From Pirellulales bacterium (GTDB lineage: Bacteria; Planctomycetota; Planctomycetia; Pirellulales; Thermoguttaceae): DNA of 64,000 nt. The position numbers and the translations under genes were made by a program. Of the stretch, positions 47,063 to 55,117 are shown piece after piece (positions within the stretch are counted from its first letter, which is position 1; each line of letters starts with the position of its first letter). The stretch is from positions 1-64,000 of the forward strand of contig JAFGFF010000440.1 of NCBI GenBank assembly GCA_016931075.1, written 5' to 3'. The notes under the pieces are model-generated. The model did not search any database and was not told the DNA's origin. It saw only the letters and a program-made list of their open reading frames with translations.

Positions 47063-47947
47063 GTGGCTCAGGAACACTATTTTCCCAAGGGCATCATCCT
47101 GGCCGGCGGCTCGGGCACGCGGTTGCACCCGATCACCTTGGCTGTTAGCAAGCAGCTCCTGCCGGTCTACGACAAACCGATGGTCTACTATCCGCTGTCG
47201 GTTCTCATGCTGGCGGGAATCCGCGACATCTTGCTGATCTCGACGCCGCGGGACATCGGGGGCTTTGAGCGACTTCTGGGAGACGGCAGCACCTTGGGCA
47301 TCTCGATCCGCTATGCGGTCCAGCCCAAGCCGGAAGGACTGGCACAGGCGCTGTTGATCGGCCGGGAGTTCGTCGGATCGGACCATGTCGCGTTGATCCT
47401 AGGCGACAACATTTTCTACGGGCATGGTTTTCAGAGAGTGCTCGACGCGGCCACGAGCCGGGAGGTCGGAGCCACTACGTTTGCCTATCCGGTCCGTGAT
47501 CCTCAACGTTACGGAGTCATCGAACTCGGTCCCCAGAGCCAAGCGGTTTCCATTGAAGAGAAGCCGGCCACGCCTCGGTCTAATCTGGTGGTAACGGGGC
47601 TTTATTTCTACGACAACCGGGCGATCGACGTAGCCGCCAGATTGACTCCCTCCGCCCGGGGTGAGTTGGAGATCACCGACGTCAATCGGACATACCTCGA
47701 TTGGGGCCAACTCCACGTCGAGCAGCTCGGGCGGGGATTCGCTTGGCTGGACACGGGCACGGAGTCCTCGCTCCTCGAGGCGGCCAACTACGTCCGGACG
47801 ATTGAAGAGCGCCAGGGGCTCAAGATCGCCTGCCTGGAGGAGGTTGCCCATCACAAGGGCTTCATCTCGGACTCGCAGCTCGAAGCCCTGGCGGCTCGAT
47901 ACGGCAACAATTACGGCCAGTACCTGCTGAGCCTGTTGAGCTGGTAA
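47063..47947 (+). CDS. rmlA: Glucose-1-phosphate thymidylyltransferase
   Basis: 294 residues from the GTG at 47063, chosen for AAGGAGA 7 bases upstream and the family length (about 290); the frame is open further upstream but overlaps the J-like gene. It makes dTDP-glucose from dTTP and glucose-1-phosphate. Motifs: [14 protein letters not shown] (residues 10-23), [31 protein letters not shown] and WLDTGT. The rest of the dTDP-rhamnose pathway (rmlB, rmlC, rmlD) is not in the window. It ends the sugar locus. Confidence 0.96.
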   Translation: MAQEHYFPKGIILAGGSGTRLHPITLAVSKQLLPVYDKPMVYYPLSVLMLAGIRDILLISTPRDIGGFERLLGDGSTLGISIRYAVQPKPEGLAQALLIGREFVGSDHVALILGDNIFYGHGFQRVLDAATSREVGATTFAYPVRDPQRYGVIELGPQSQAVSIEEKPATPRSNLVVTGLYFYDNRAIDVAARLTPSARGELEITDVNRTYLDWGQLHVEQLGRGFAWLDTGTESSLLEAANYVRTIEERQGLKIACLEEVAHHKGFISDSQLEALAARYGNNYGQYLLSLLSW

Positions 47948-48143
47948 CCAGCGCCAGATGGGCATAGGTGTCTGCTGACTACCGCGGCTTGCCGCCTTGT
48001 CTGTCGATAGAATCCCTACGATCCATGTACAGAGACCGGAAGAGGCCCGCTAAACGCTCCCCCAGAAGAGCGGGAGGTAGCCTGTCGACTTGGGTCCATG
48101 GTAAAATGAGTCAATTACCCTTGTCTTACTCGAAGGTGTGTCC

Positions 48144-51100
48144 ATGAGAGCCATCAACGTTCGTTTCCTGACCATCCTTGTCGTGTGTGGCGTGGTGCTG
48201 GCCGTGGGGGTGTACTTTCTGCACGACTTTCAAGTCCGTCGCCAGGCAAAAGCCGAACTCCAGGCAGCTCAGGATGCGAAGGAAGCGGGCCCGGAACGCT
48301 ATGAAGACGCATTTCGTTTCTACAGTCGCTATCTACGAATCAACCCGAAGGACACGGATGCGCGTGAAGAACTCGGTCTACTTTGTATTGCCCCGGAAGT
48401 CGGCCAGTATGAGGATGGATGCGTGCTTCTTGAGGAGGTGGTTCGTCAAGATAGCGGACGATCGAAGGCGAGACGCGAATTGGTCAAACTGTACATGAGA
48501 CGTGGAATCTCGCACCTGCGCCAAGCCGAGGAGCACCTGAAAGTGCTTCTGAAGGAAAGCCCAGATGACGCCGAGCTTCTTGTCTGGCGAGGCCAGTGCC
48601 ATCGGGGAAGAGATCAAGTCGCGGAAGCCGAAGAGTGTTTCAAATCGGCAATCGACAAGGCCCCGAAGTCACTTGATGCCTATCTGGCCATGGCGAGCCT
48701 CCTTGGCAGTCAACCAGATCGCGAAAAAGAGGCCGAGGGATGGATCGACAAGATGGTCGAGAACAATCCGACCTCAGCCGACGCATATTCCAGACGCGGC
48801 AGATACAGGAGTAACAACCAGAGGCTTGACGAGGCAGAGAAAGACGCTCAAGAATCGCTTAAATTGGATCCCGACAACGAACAAGCCCTCTCGTTGGCCG
48901 CCAGGTGCGCCGTGGCGCGCAATGATTGCGACGCGGCTCGGAAATACGCTGCACGCCTGCTCGAAACATATCCGAGGAATGTGGAGAGCTACCATGCGCT
49001 GAGCGTTGTTGAGAACCTCGAATCACATCCCGAGAAGGCGTTGGAATGGCTCGATAAAGGAATCACCGCAACCAGATATCCGTATCTTCTTTGGGAGAAG
49101 GGAATGTTGCTGGTTTCCCTGAAACGGACCGATGAAGCGGAGAAGACTCTGGAGAAACTGGAGCAATACACGCATTTCAACTCCGACCTTCGGGGACATC
49201 TCGAAGCGATGATAAGCTACTTACGTGGGGATTGGGCGAAAGCCGTTGAGAAGTTCGAGGAAGTGCGCCCCGGTTTAAGTCAACTCCCGGGAAGGAAAGG
49301 GCTGGTGGATACGGGCCATCTTGCCGCGATCGAGTGTTACCGAAGACTTGGCAGGACGGAACTGGCCAAGCAGGCGCGTAAGAAAGCCGAAGAGACGGGA
49401 GCTGCCTCCGCTCCCCGCAATCCAATGGTCGCCATCGTTGGTTTGATTGCCGATGGAAAAATTGATCAAGCAATTGCCGTGTGCCGGGCTGTTTTGGCAT
49501 CGGAAGATCCTCCCCCAGCGACTAACCTTCTCCTGGCGCAAGCCCTGATGACGAAGAACCTCCGAATCAAGGATCCCGCGAGTCGTCAATGGGCCGAAGT
49601 CGAAGCGGCATTCAGCGAAGCTGCCAAGGCGATGCCCGACAGCCTTGAAGTGATACTTGGACAGTCCAGCCTTCTTGTGGCACAGGGACGTCGAGACGAG
49701 GTCCCGAAGCATTTGCGGAGCGCCATCGGAACTCAACAGAAACGCCGGGCGAGATGGTCTGCCCTGATTAACTCGATCGAACAGGAAAGCGATACTGCGC
49801 GTGCCGCGGCACTGTTGGACGCATCACTGGTTGGATGGGCCAAGGACAACGCTGGGATAACTCGCGCCAAGGAACTCCTGGAAGCAGGAGACCGCGAACA
49901 AGCTCTCAAGACATTGGCGGCAAGGCGAGACTTTGAAACCAATGCCTGGAAAGCCTGGGAAATGCTCTATCAGTTGGCCGCGCAGGACAAGGAATGGGAT
50001 CAGGCCAGCGCCCTACTAGATGAAGCACAGCAGGATTGTGGTGATACGGTTTCTTTACGTCTTGCCAGGGCTGCCCTTGCTTTGGCCAAGGATCGCAAGA
50101 GCGCGTCCGAGACCATCAAGAGACTTCGAGGAAACACGGACAAGTTCTCACAGCAGCAACGCATCTCGCTTTGGCACAAGCTTGCTCAAGCTACCATTGT
50201 GGCTGCGGATCTTCCCCTGGCACTCGATTTGCAGCGTCAGGCCGCCGCTGCCGATTCGACCGACCTCGAACAGCAAGAGCAATGGTTTGTCGTTGCCGCC
50301 CGCGCCGACGATGACGAAGCCATGCAACAAGCCCTGAACGAGATTGCCCGAATCGACCTGAAAGGTCCTTCCTGGCATTATCACAGTGCTTTGCGGCTTT
50401 GCAAAAAGGCGGAAGAGAAAGGCAAAACAAAGGGTGAAAGCGAGATCCTCTGGCGCGAGGCTCTTGATCACGTGTCGCGAGCTCGTACGGCACGGCCGCA
50501 ATGGGCAATCTTGCCACGTCTGGCAGGATTGATCCACGAACGACTCGGCGAGGAGAAGGACGCGATCGCTAATCTGCAGGAAGCAATCAACCTGGGGGAT
50601 CGAGATCTGGGGGGCATCAATACGCTGGCGGAACTTCTGCGCAAAGCGGGGCGCATGCAGGAGTGGAGGCAAGTGCTCAAGTTAGTCGAAGGCGGGAAAA
50701 CTGTCCTTTCACCATCGGCGCTTGCGAATCGGGCGGAGGACAGTTTGCGAACCGGTGATTATGACTCGGCGGAGGCCGACTATGGTTTGGCCGTTGAACG
50801 ACTTCGCCAGCTAATCGCCAAATCGGAAGATTTTCGCCAGCATCGGGAGTTTGCGAGGTATCTCCTCCAATACGGCAAGTTGGCACTGCGACGAAAGGAC
50901 AAAACGGAGGCGGACGCGCGAATGCGCGAAGCGGAAACCGCGCTGCGTCGAGCCGCGAAATTGGAACCAAATGATCCGCTCTCGTGGGCACTGTTGATCG
51001 AAGCCGCCCGGCTCCGGGAAGCTGATTCATCAAGCATCAATGCTATCCTGGATGAAATCCGAAAAACCGTCTCACCAGAGAAAAAGGCGCTTATTCTGGG

Positions 51101-52667
51101 GCAATCGTACGCACAACTCCAACGCATCGCTGAAGCAGAGCAACAGTACCTGGCCGCCCTGGCGCAATCGAAAAATGATCCTGTCATCGTGCGCAACGTA
51201 GCCCAGTTCTATCTGCTCAACAAGAATCCCAAAATGAAGGAAAAGGCGGATCCACTGCTCCGCATGATCATCGCCAGCGACGACCCAGCGCATAAAAACC
51301 ATGTCGCCTGGGCGCGCTTCGAGTTGGCGCTGTTGCTGGCCCGAAGCGGTTCTTACGAAGACCTGAAATCGGCGCTCGAATTGCTCGATAAGAACCTTGC
51401 CCTCCATCCCGACTCCGAGGATGAACTTCGGCTGAAGGCTCAATTACTGGTCCGAGTTGCCGGGCGAAAGGAGAGGCAAGAGGCCCTTGACATCTTCACT
51501 CACCTGGCAGAGCGACCCAATGCCGAACCCGAGGACTGTTTCAATCTGGCTAGGCTTCTCGAAGCCGACAACCGGTGGAGCGATGCGTCGGAACAGTTGC
51601 GCCGCGTGTTGGGGGCCCCACGTGTGCCGACCAATTGGATGGTCTTTATCATTGGCGCCAAAACCCGCCACCAGGAGTTGCTCGACGCACAAGCAGACTA
51701 TGACCGGCTGGAGAAACAGATTGGGTCCGATCACCGCGTGGCGGTTGCGCTCCGCGCGAACCTCATGGCGGCGCGCGGAAGACATGCCGAGGCGATCCGT
51801 ACATTGAACGCATTCATCGAGAAGCCGAGTACCGATACGCCGAATCGTACGGATCGAATGCAGATTGTGGCGGAACAGCTTGAAAGCATTGCGGCGAATA
51901 TTTCGGATCCAAATCGCAAGGAGGCGGCAGCCCCCTACCTGACTGAGGTCGAGAAGCACCTTCGCACGCTGGCTGCAATCGATCCCAACCAGGAGATGCG
52001 GCTTGTCGCGTTCCTGGGGCGCTCGCATCGTCTCGAAGAAGCCCTGCAGCTCATCGAAAAGGCATGGGAGAAAGGCAAACCCTTGGCCGTGGCCGGCAAT
52101 GTCGCCGCCTTGCTGTTGCAGGACGATCCGTCCGAGGAACAGATTCAACGAATGGAAACCATCCTCCAGGACGCGATCCAGCGCCATGGAGAAGACGTGC
52201 ACCTGCTGCTCGCGATGGCCCAGTTGCGGGCCGTTCAACGACGTTACGACGACGCCGAGGACTACTACCGTCGTGTAATCGAAAAGGATCCGAAGAACGG
52301 CTTGGCCATGAACAACCTGGCCGTCTTCCTCGCCCTCCGGCAGACCAAGTTGGACGAGGCGCTCGACTTCATTAACCAGGCCATTCGGATTCGCGGCCCG
52401 CAAGACCACCTGCTCGATTCGCGGGCAAGCGTCTACATCGCGCGCGGTCAATGGAAGGAAGCCATCGCCGACATGGACGTGGCCATTCAATCCAGTTCCA
52501 CGGGCATCCGCCATTTCCACCGCGCCCAAGCGCTCTTCGGCGACGGCCAGAAGAGCGAAGCCGCCGCCGAGTTGAGCAAGGCCGAGTCGCTCGGACTGAC
52601 CGCCGAGAAGCTGCAACCTCTCGAGCGACCCGCCTATCGTGAACTGAAGAAACAGCTTCAGGAGTAG
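48144..52667 (+). CDS. Very large membrane-anchored TPR protein
   Basis: 1508 residues from the ATG at 48144, with AAGG upstream; GTG 48138 is possible. One N-terminal helix (FLTILVVCGVVLAVGVYFLHDF) is followed by a continuous alpha-helical solenoid of tetratricopeptide units, for example AEECFKSAIDKAPKSLDAYLAMASLLG near the start and AEDYYRRVIEKDPKNGLAMNNLAVFLAL near the end. TPR arrays hold protein partners together. Very large anchored TPR proteins of this kind accompany exosortase/PEP-CTERM polysaccharide systems. It is followed after 32 bases by a serine/threonine kinase gene whose C-terminal part also has TPR-like text. Probable role: envelope scaffold linked to the polysaccharide locus or to the kinase. 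Confidence 0.88.
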   Translation: MRAINVRFLTILVVCGVVLAVGVYFLHDFQVRRQAKAELQAAQDAKEAGPERYEDAFRFYSRYLRINPKDTDAREELGLLCIAPEVGQYEDGCVLLEEVVRQDSGRSKARRELVKLYMRRGISHLRQAEEHLKVLLKESPDDAELLVWRGQCHRGRDQVAEAEECFKSAIDKAPKSLDAYLAMASLLGSQPDREKEAEGWIDKMVENNPTSADAYSRRGRYRSNNQRLDEAEKDAQESLKLDPDNEQALSLAARCAVARNDCDAARKYAARLLETYPRNVESYHALSVVENLESHPEKALEWLDKGITATRYPYLLWEKGMLLVSLKRTDEAEKTLEKLEQYTHFNSDLRGHLEAMISYLRGDWAKAVEKFEEVRPGLSQLPGRKGLVDTGHLAAIECYRRLGRTELAKQARKKAEETGAASAPRNPMVAIVGLIADGKIDQAIAVCRAVLASEDPPPATNLLLAQALMTKNLRIKDPASRQWAEVEAAFSEAAKAMPDSLEVILGQSSLLVAQGRRDEVPKHLRSAIGTQQKRRARWSALINSIEQESDTARAAALLDASLVGWAKDNAGITRAKELLEAGDREQALKTLAARRDFETNAWKAWEMLYQLAAQDKEWDQASALLDEAQQDCGDTVSLRLARAALALAKDRKSASETIKRLRGNTDKFSQQQRISLWHKLAQATIVAADLPLALDLQRQAAAADSTDLEQQEQWFVVAARADDDEAMQQALNEIARIDLKGPSWHYHSALRLCKKAEEKGKTKGESEILWREALDHVSRARTARPQWAILPRLAGLIHERLGEEKDAIANLQEAINLGDRDLGGINTLAELLRKAGRMQEWRQVLKLVEGGKTVLSPSALANRAEDSLRTGDYDSAEADYGLAVERLRQLIAKSEDFRQHREFARYLLQYGKLALRRKDKTEADARMREAETALRRAAKLEPNDPLSWALLIEAARLREADSSSINAILDEIRKTVSPEKKALILGQSYAQLQRIAEAEQQYLAALAQSKNDPVIVRNVAQFYLLNKNPKMKEKADPLLRMIIASDDPAHKNHVAWARFELALLLARSGSYEDLKSALELLDKNLALHPDSEDELRLKAQLLVRVAGRKERQEALDIFTHLAERPNAEPEDCFNLARLLEADNRWSDASEQLRRVLGAPRVPTNWMVFIIGAKTRHQELLDAQADYDRLEKQIGSDHRVAVALRANLMAARGRHAEAIRTLNAFIEKPSTDTPNRTDRMQIVAEQLESIAANISDPNRKEAAAPYLTEVEKHLRTLAAIDPNQEMRLVAFLGRSHRLEEALQLIEKAWEKGKPLAVAGNVAALLLQDDPSEEQIQRMETILQDAIQRHGEDVHLLLAMAQLRAVQRRYDDAEDYYRRVIEKDPKNGLAMNNLAVFLALRQTKLDEALDFINQAIRIRGPQDHLLDSRASVYIARGQWKEAIADMDVAIQSSSTGIRHFHRAQALFGDGQKSEAAAELSKAESLGLTAEKLQPLERPAYRELKKQLQE

Positions 52668-52699
52668 ATCCGGCCGCGACACGGCGATCACGCCCGACC

Positions 52700-54241
52700 A
52701 TGACTACCCCTCCCGACCGCTCCCCCGAACCGTCCGCGGCCGACGACTTGCCCCGCCGGCAACTGGGCGACTATCGGCTCGTCCGGCGTCTTGGACAAGG
52801 GGCCATGGCCGAAGTCTATCTGGCCGAGCAACTCTCGCTGAATCGCAAAGTCGCCCTGAAAATCCTCCGGCGCGAGCTGGTCGACGATCAAACCTACGTG
52901 CAGCGCTTCCGGCGCGAAGCGGAAGCAGCCGCCTCGCTCGTTCACGCCAACATCGTCCAGATTCACGAGGTCGGCGTTCTCGACGACACCTACTTCATCG
53001 CACAAGAGTACGTCGAGGGATACAATCTTCGCCATTGGATCGGCCGCAACGAGAAGCCCGACCTGCCTCATGCCCTGAGCATCATTCGACAAGTCGCCGC
53101 GGCCTTGGCCAAGGCGGCCGCCCACGGCATCGTTCACCGCGATATTAAGCCCGAGAATATCCTCCTCACTCGCCATGGAGAGGTAAAAGTCGCCGATTTC
53201 GGCCTGGCCCGCGGCCCACGTCAAAGCGACGCGGTCGAACTCACCCGGGTGGGAATCACGCTGGGCACACCCCTGTACATGAGCCCCGAGCAGGTCGAGG
53301 GCAAGCCCCTCGACCCGCGAAGCGACCTCTACTCGCTCGGCGTGACTTGCTATCACCTGCTCAGCGGCGCGCCTCCCTTCTCGGGGCAGACGCCCCTGAG
53401 CGTGGCCGTACAGCATCTCAAGAAGGAACCGGTCCCCCTGGCCAGCGTCCGGAGCGACCTGCCAGAGGAACTCTGCCGCATCGTTCATAAGATGCTGGCC
53501 AAGGACCCGAAAGACCGCTATCAGTCGGCCCGGCAGCTCCTGACCGAGCTGCGCCAACTCCAAACCCAGGTCCTGGGCGACCACTGGCCCGAGAACCTGC
53601 CCGGCTGGGACACAGTCGGCCTGGACCACGCCGCCGGCGACATGATCCAAGCGACCCAGCGGATCCAATCGCTCATGGAGACGGCCTCCCGGTCAAATCC
53701 CCGCCGACTGAGCCGATCGTTTTGGGCCGTTTCGGCCGCGGTGGTTTTGTGTCTTGGGGGGCTGGCCGCCTGGTTCTTCTTGCGTCCGGCGACCCTGATC
53801 GCCCCCGGCGTTCCCTCGGCTAGCCGAACGGTGCCCCAGATGCAAAACGCATCGCTCCAGACCATCTACGCGAGCAGGGCGGGCACCGAAGAGGCCTGGC
53901 AGGCGGTGATCGACAACTTCCCCGGTCAAGAGAATTTCGTTCGCCGTGCCCGCCAGCAACTCGCCCGCATCTATCTCGACAACAAGGACTACACCCACGC
54001 ACTGGCTGCATTCGAGGAACTGGCTAATCTCAGTCCGGCCGACGTCGAGTTTCGTGCGTTCGGTTATGCTGGCCAGGCCGTCATCTTCGCTCTCCAAGGC
54101 AAGAATGACGCCTCGATCGAGATGCTCACTCGGCTCAACGAACTGCCCAGCGACGCCCTGAAGGATGAGTCCCTCATTGCCGCCATCGAGGCCATTGCCC
54201 GACAGAACGGCGATTCCCACTCGCCGACCGGTGACAACTGA
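52700..54241 (+). CDS. PknB-type serine/threonine protein kinase
   Basis: 513 residues. Kinase domain about 24-290: LGQGAMAEVYLAE (glycine loop), K54 in VALKIL, VHRDIKPENIL, VADFGLARG, GTPLYMSPEQ. All catalytic elements are intact, including DFG. One helix follows near 338-357 (FWAVSAAVVLCLGGLAAWFFL). The outer C-terminal domain (375-510) has helical repeats (ARQQLARIYLDNKDYTHALAAFEELANL) that look like one or two TPR units. It sits 32 bases after the 1508-residue TPR protein gene, so the two products may interact. This is the usual bacterial transmembrane sensor kinase layout. Confidence 0.95.
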   Translation: MTTPPDRSPEPSAADDLPRRQLGDYRLVRRLGQGAMAEVYLAEQLSLNRKVALKILRRELVDDQTYVQRFRREAEAAASLVHANIVQIHEVGVLDDTYFIAQEYVEGYNLRHWIGRNEKPDLPHALSIIRQVAAALAKAAAHGIVHRDIKPENILLTRHGEVKVADFGLARGPRQSDAVELTRVGITLGTPLYMSPEQVEGKPLDPRSDLYSLGVTCYHLLSGAPPFSGQTPLSVAVQHLKKEPVPLASVRSDLPEELCRIVHKMLAKDPKDRYQSARQLLTELRQLQTQVLGDHWPENLPGWDTVGLDHAAGDMIQATQRIQSLMETASRSNPRRLSRSFWAVSAAVVLCLGGLAAWFFLRPATLIAPGVPSASRTVPQMQNASLQTIYASRAGTEEAWQAVIDNFPGQENFVRRARQQLARIYLDNKDYTHALAAFEELANLSPADVEFRAFGYAGQAVIFALQGKNDASIEMLTRLNELPSDALKDESLIAAIEAIARQNGDSHSPTGDN

Positions 54242-54280
54242 AGCCAGGGCTTGTGCCTTGCGGGCTGAAGGCCCAGCCGT

Positions 54281-54979
54281 TCACGCTGAACCCGCTGCCA
54301 GCGAATACCAGTCAGGCATAGGGACGAAGCGGCGGCTTTGCCAAGCCATCTCGGCTAGGATCGGGATCGAAACATGGCGGGCGATCTCCGAGGCGTTCGT
54401 CGAGCGGCTGGTGTCATCCGGCCGGGGCGCCGGGTCATTCAGAACGATGCCGGCTACCAGCAACTTCGGATGATGATGCTCCGCGGCCAGCAGAGTCTGC
54501 AACGTGTGGTTGATCGTGCCCAGGACGTTTAGGGAAACGACGATCAGGGGAAATCCAAAATCGGCGGCCAGGTCGGCCACGTAGAGCGTGTCGCCCAGGG
54601 GACACATCAGCCCGCCGATCCCTTCGACCAAGATCACGTCCGACGTGTCGCGCCACGGTTCGAGCCCGCTGCACAAGAGTTCCGGATCGAGCTGTCGGCC
54701 TTCGGCCTCGGCGGCCAGGTGCGGGGCCAGGGGGGCCTCGAAGCATTGAGGGCAGACCTGTTCCAGCGTGCCGGGCCGGCCGGCCGCTTCCCACAGGGCA
54801 ACCGCGTCGTCGGCCACGAGCCGCCCGTCGACCCGACGACACCCGCTGGCCGCCGGCTTGTAGACGCCCACACGGTGGCCCTCCTCGCGAAGCGACTGGG
54901 CGATCATCGCCGCCACGTACGTCTTGCCGACCTCGGTGTCGGTCCCCGTGATGAACAGGCCGGGGGGGTGATGTATCAT
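54281..54979 (-). CDS. bioD: Dethiobiotin synthetase
   Basis: 232 residues. ATP-dependent closure of the ureido ring of dethiobiotin from diaminopelargonate, the step before BioB. The P-loop is GTDTEVGKT, with KPAASGCRR, LVEGIGGLMCPLGDTLYVAD and ADFGFPLIVV in the expected order. Length is normal for the family. No other bio gene is adjacent. It is convergent with the kinase gene, about 40 bases apart. Confidence 0.94.
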   Translation of the reverse strand: MIHHPPGLFITGTDTEVGKTYVAAMIAQSLREEGHRVGVYKPAASGCRRVDGRLVADDAVALWEAAGRPGTLEQVCPQCFEAPLAPHLAAEAEGRQLDPELLCSGLEPWRDTSDVILVEGIGGLMCPLGDTLYVADLAADFGFPLIVVSLNVLGTINHTLQTLLAAEHHHPKLLVAGIVLNDPAPRPDDTSRSTNASEIARHVSIPILAEMAWQSRRFVPMPDWYSLAAGSA

Positions 54980-55027
54980 CGGTACTCAAGTTCCTGATCA
55001 GAGCATGTCCGGCTCGAACATTCAATA

Positions 55028-55113
55028 ACGGGGTGCCACTGCTGGCTTGTCCAGCAGTGTGAATCTACCTTCCCGTAAAACCACTGCTGGACAAGCCAGC
55101 AGTGGCACCCCGT
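55028..55113. repeat. Perfect 32-bp inverted repeat with 22-bp spacer
   Basis: The left arm 55028-55059 and the right arm 55082-55113 are exact reverse complements over 32 bases; the core is GGGGTGCCACTGCTGGCTTG. Each arm is itself a small palindrome: CACTGCTGG, loop CTTGT, CCAGCAGTG. The pair could fold into two hairpins or one long one. It lies between bioD and a DUF1080 gene, both on the minus strand, and just after the stop of the latter. It may be a REP/MITE-like element or a terminator. Confidence 0.85.
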
Positions 55114-55117
55114 CATA

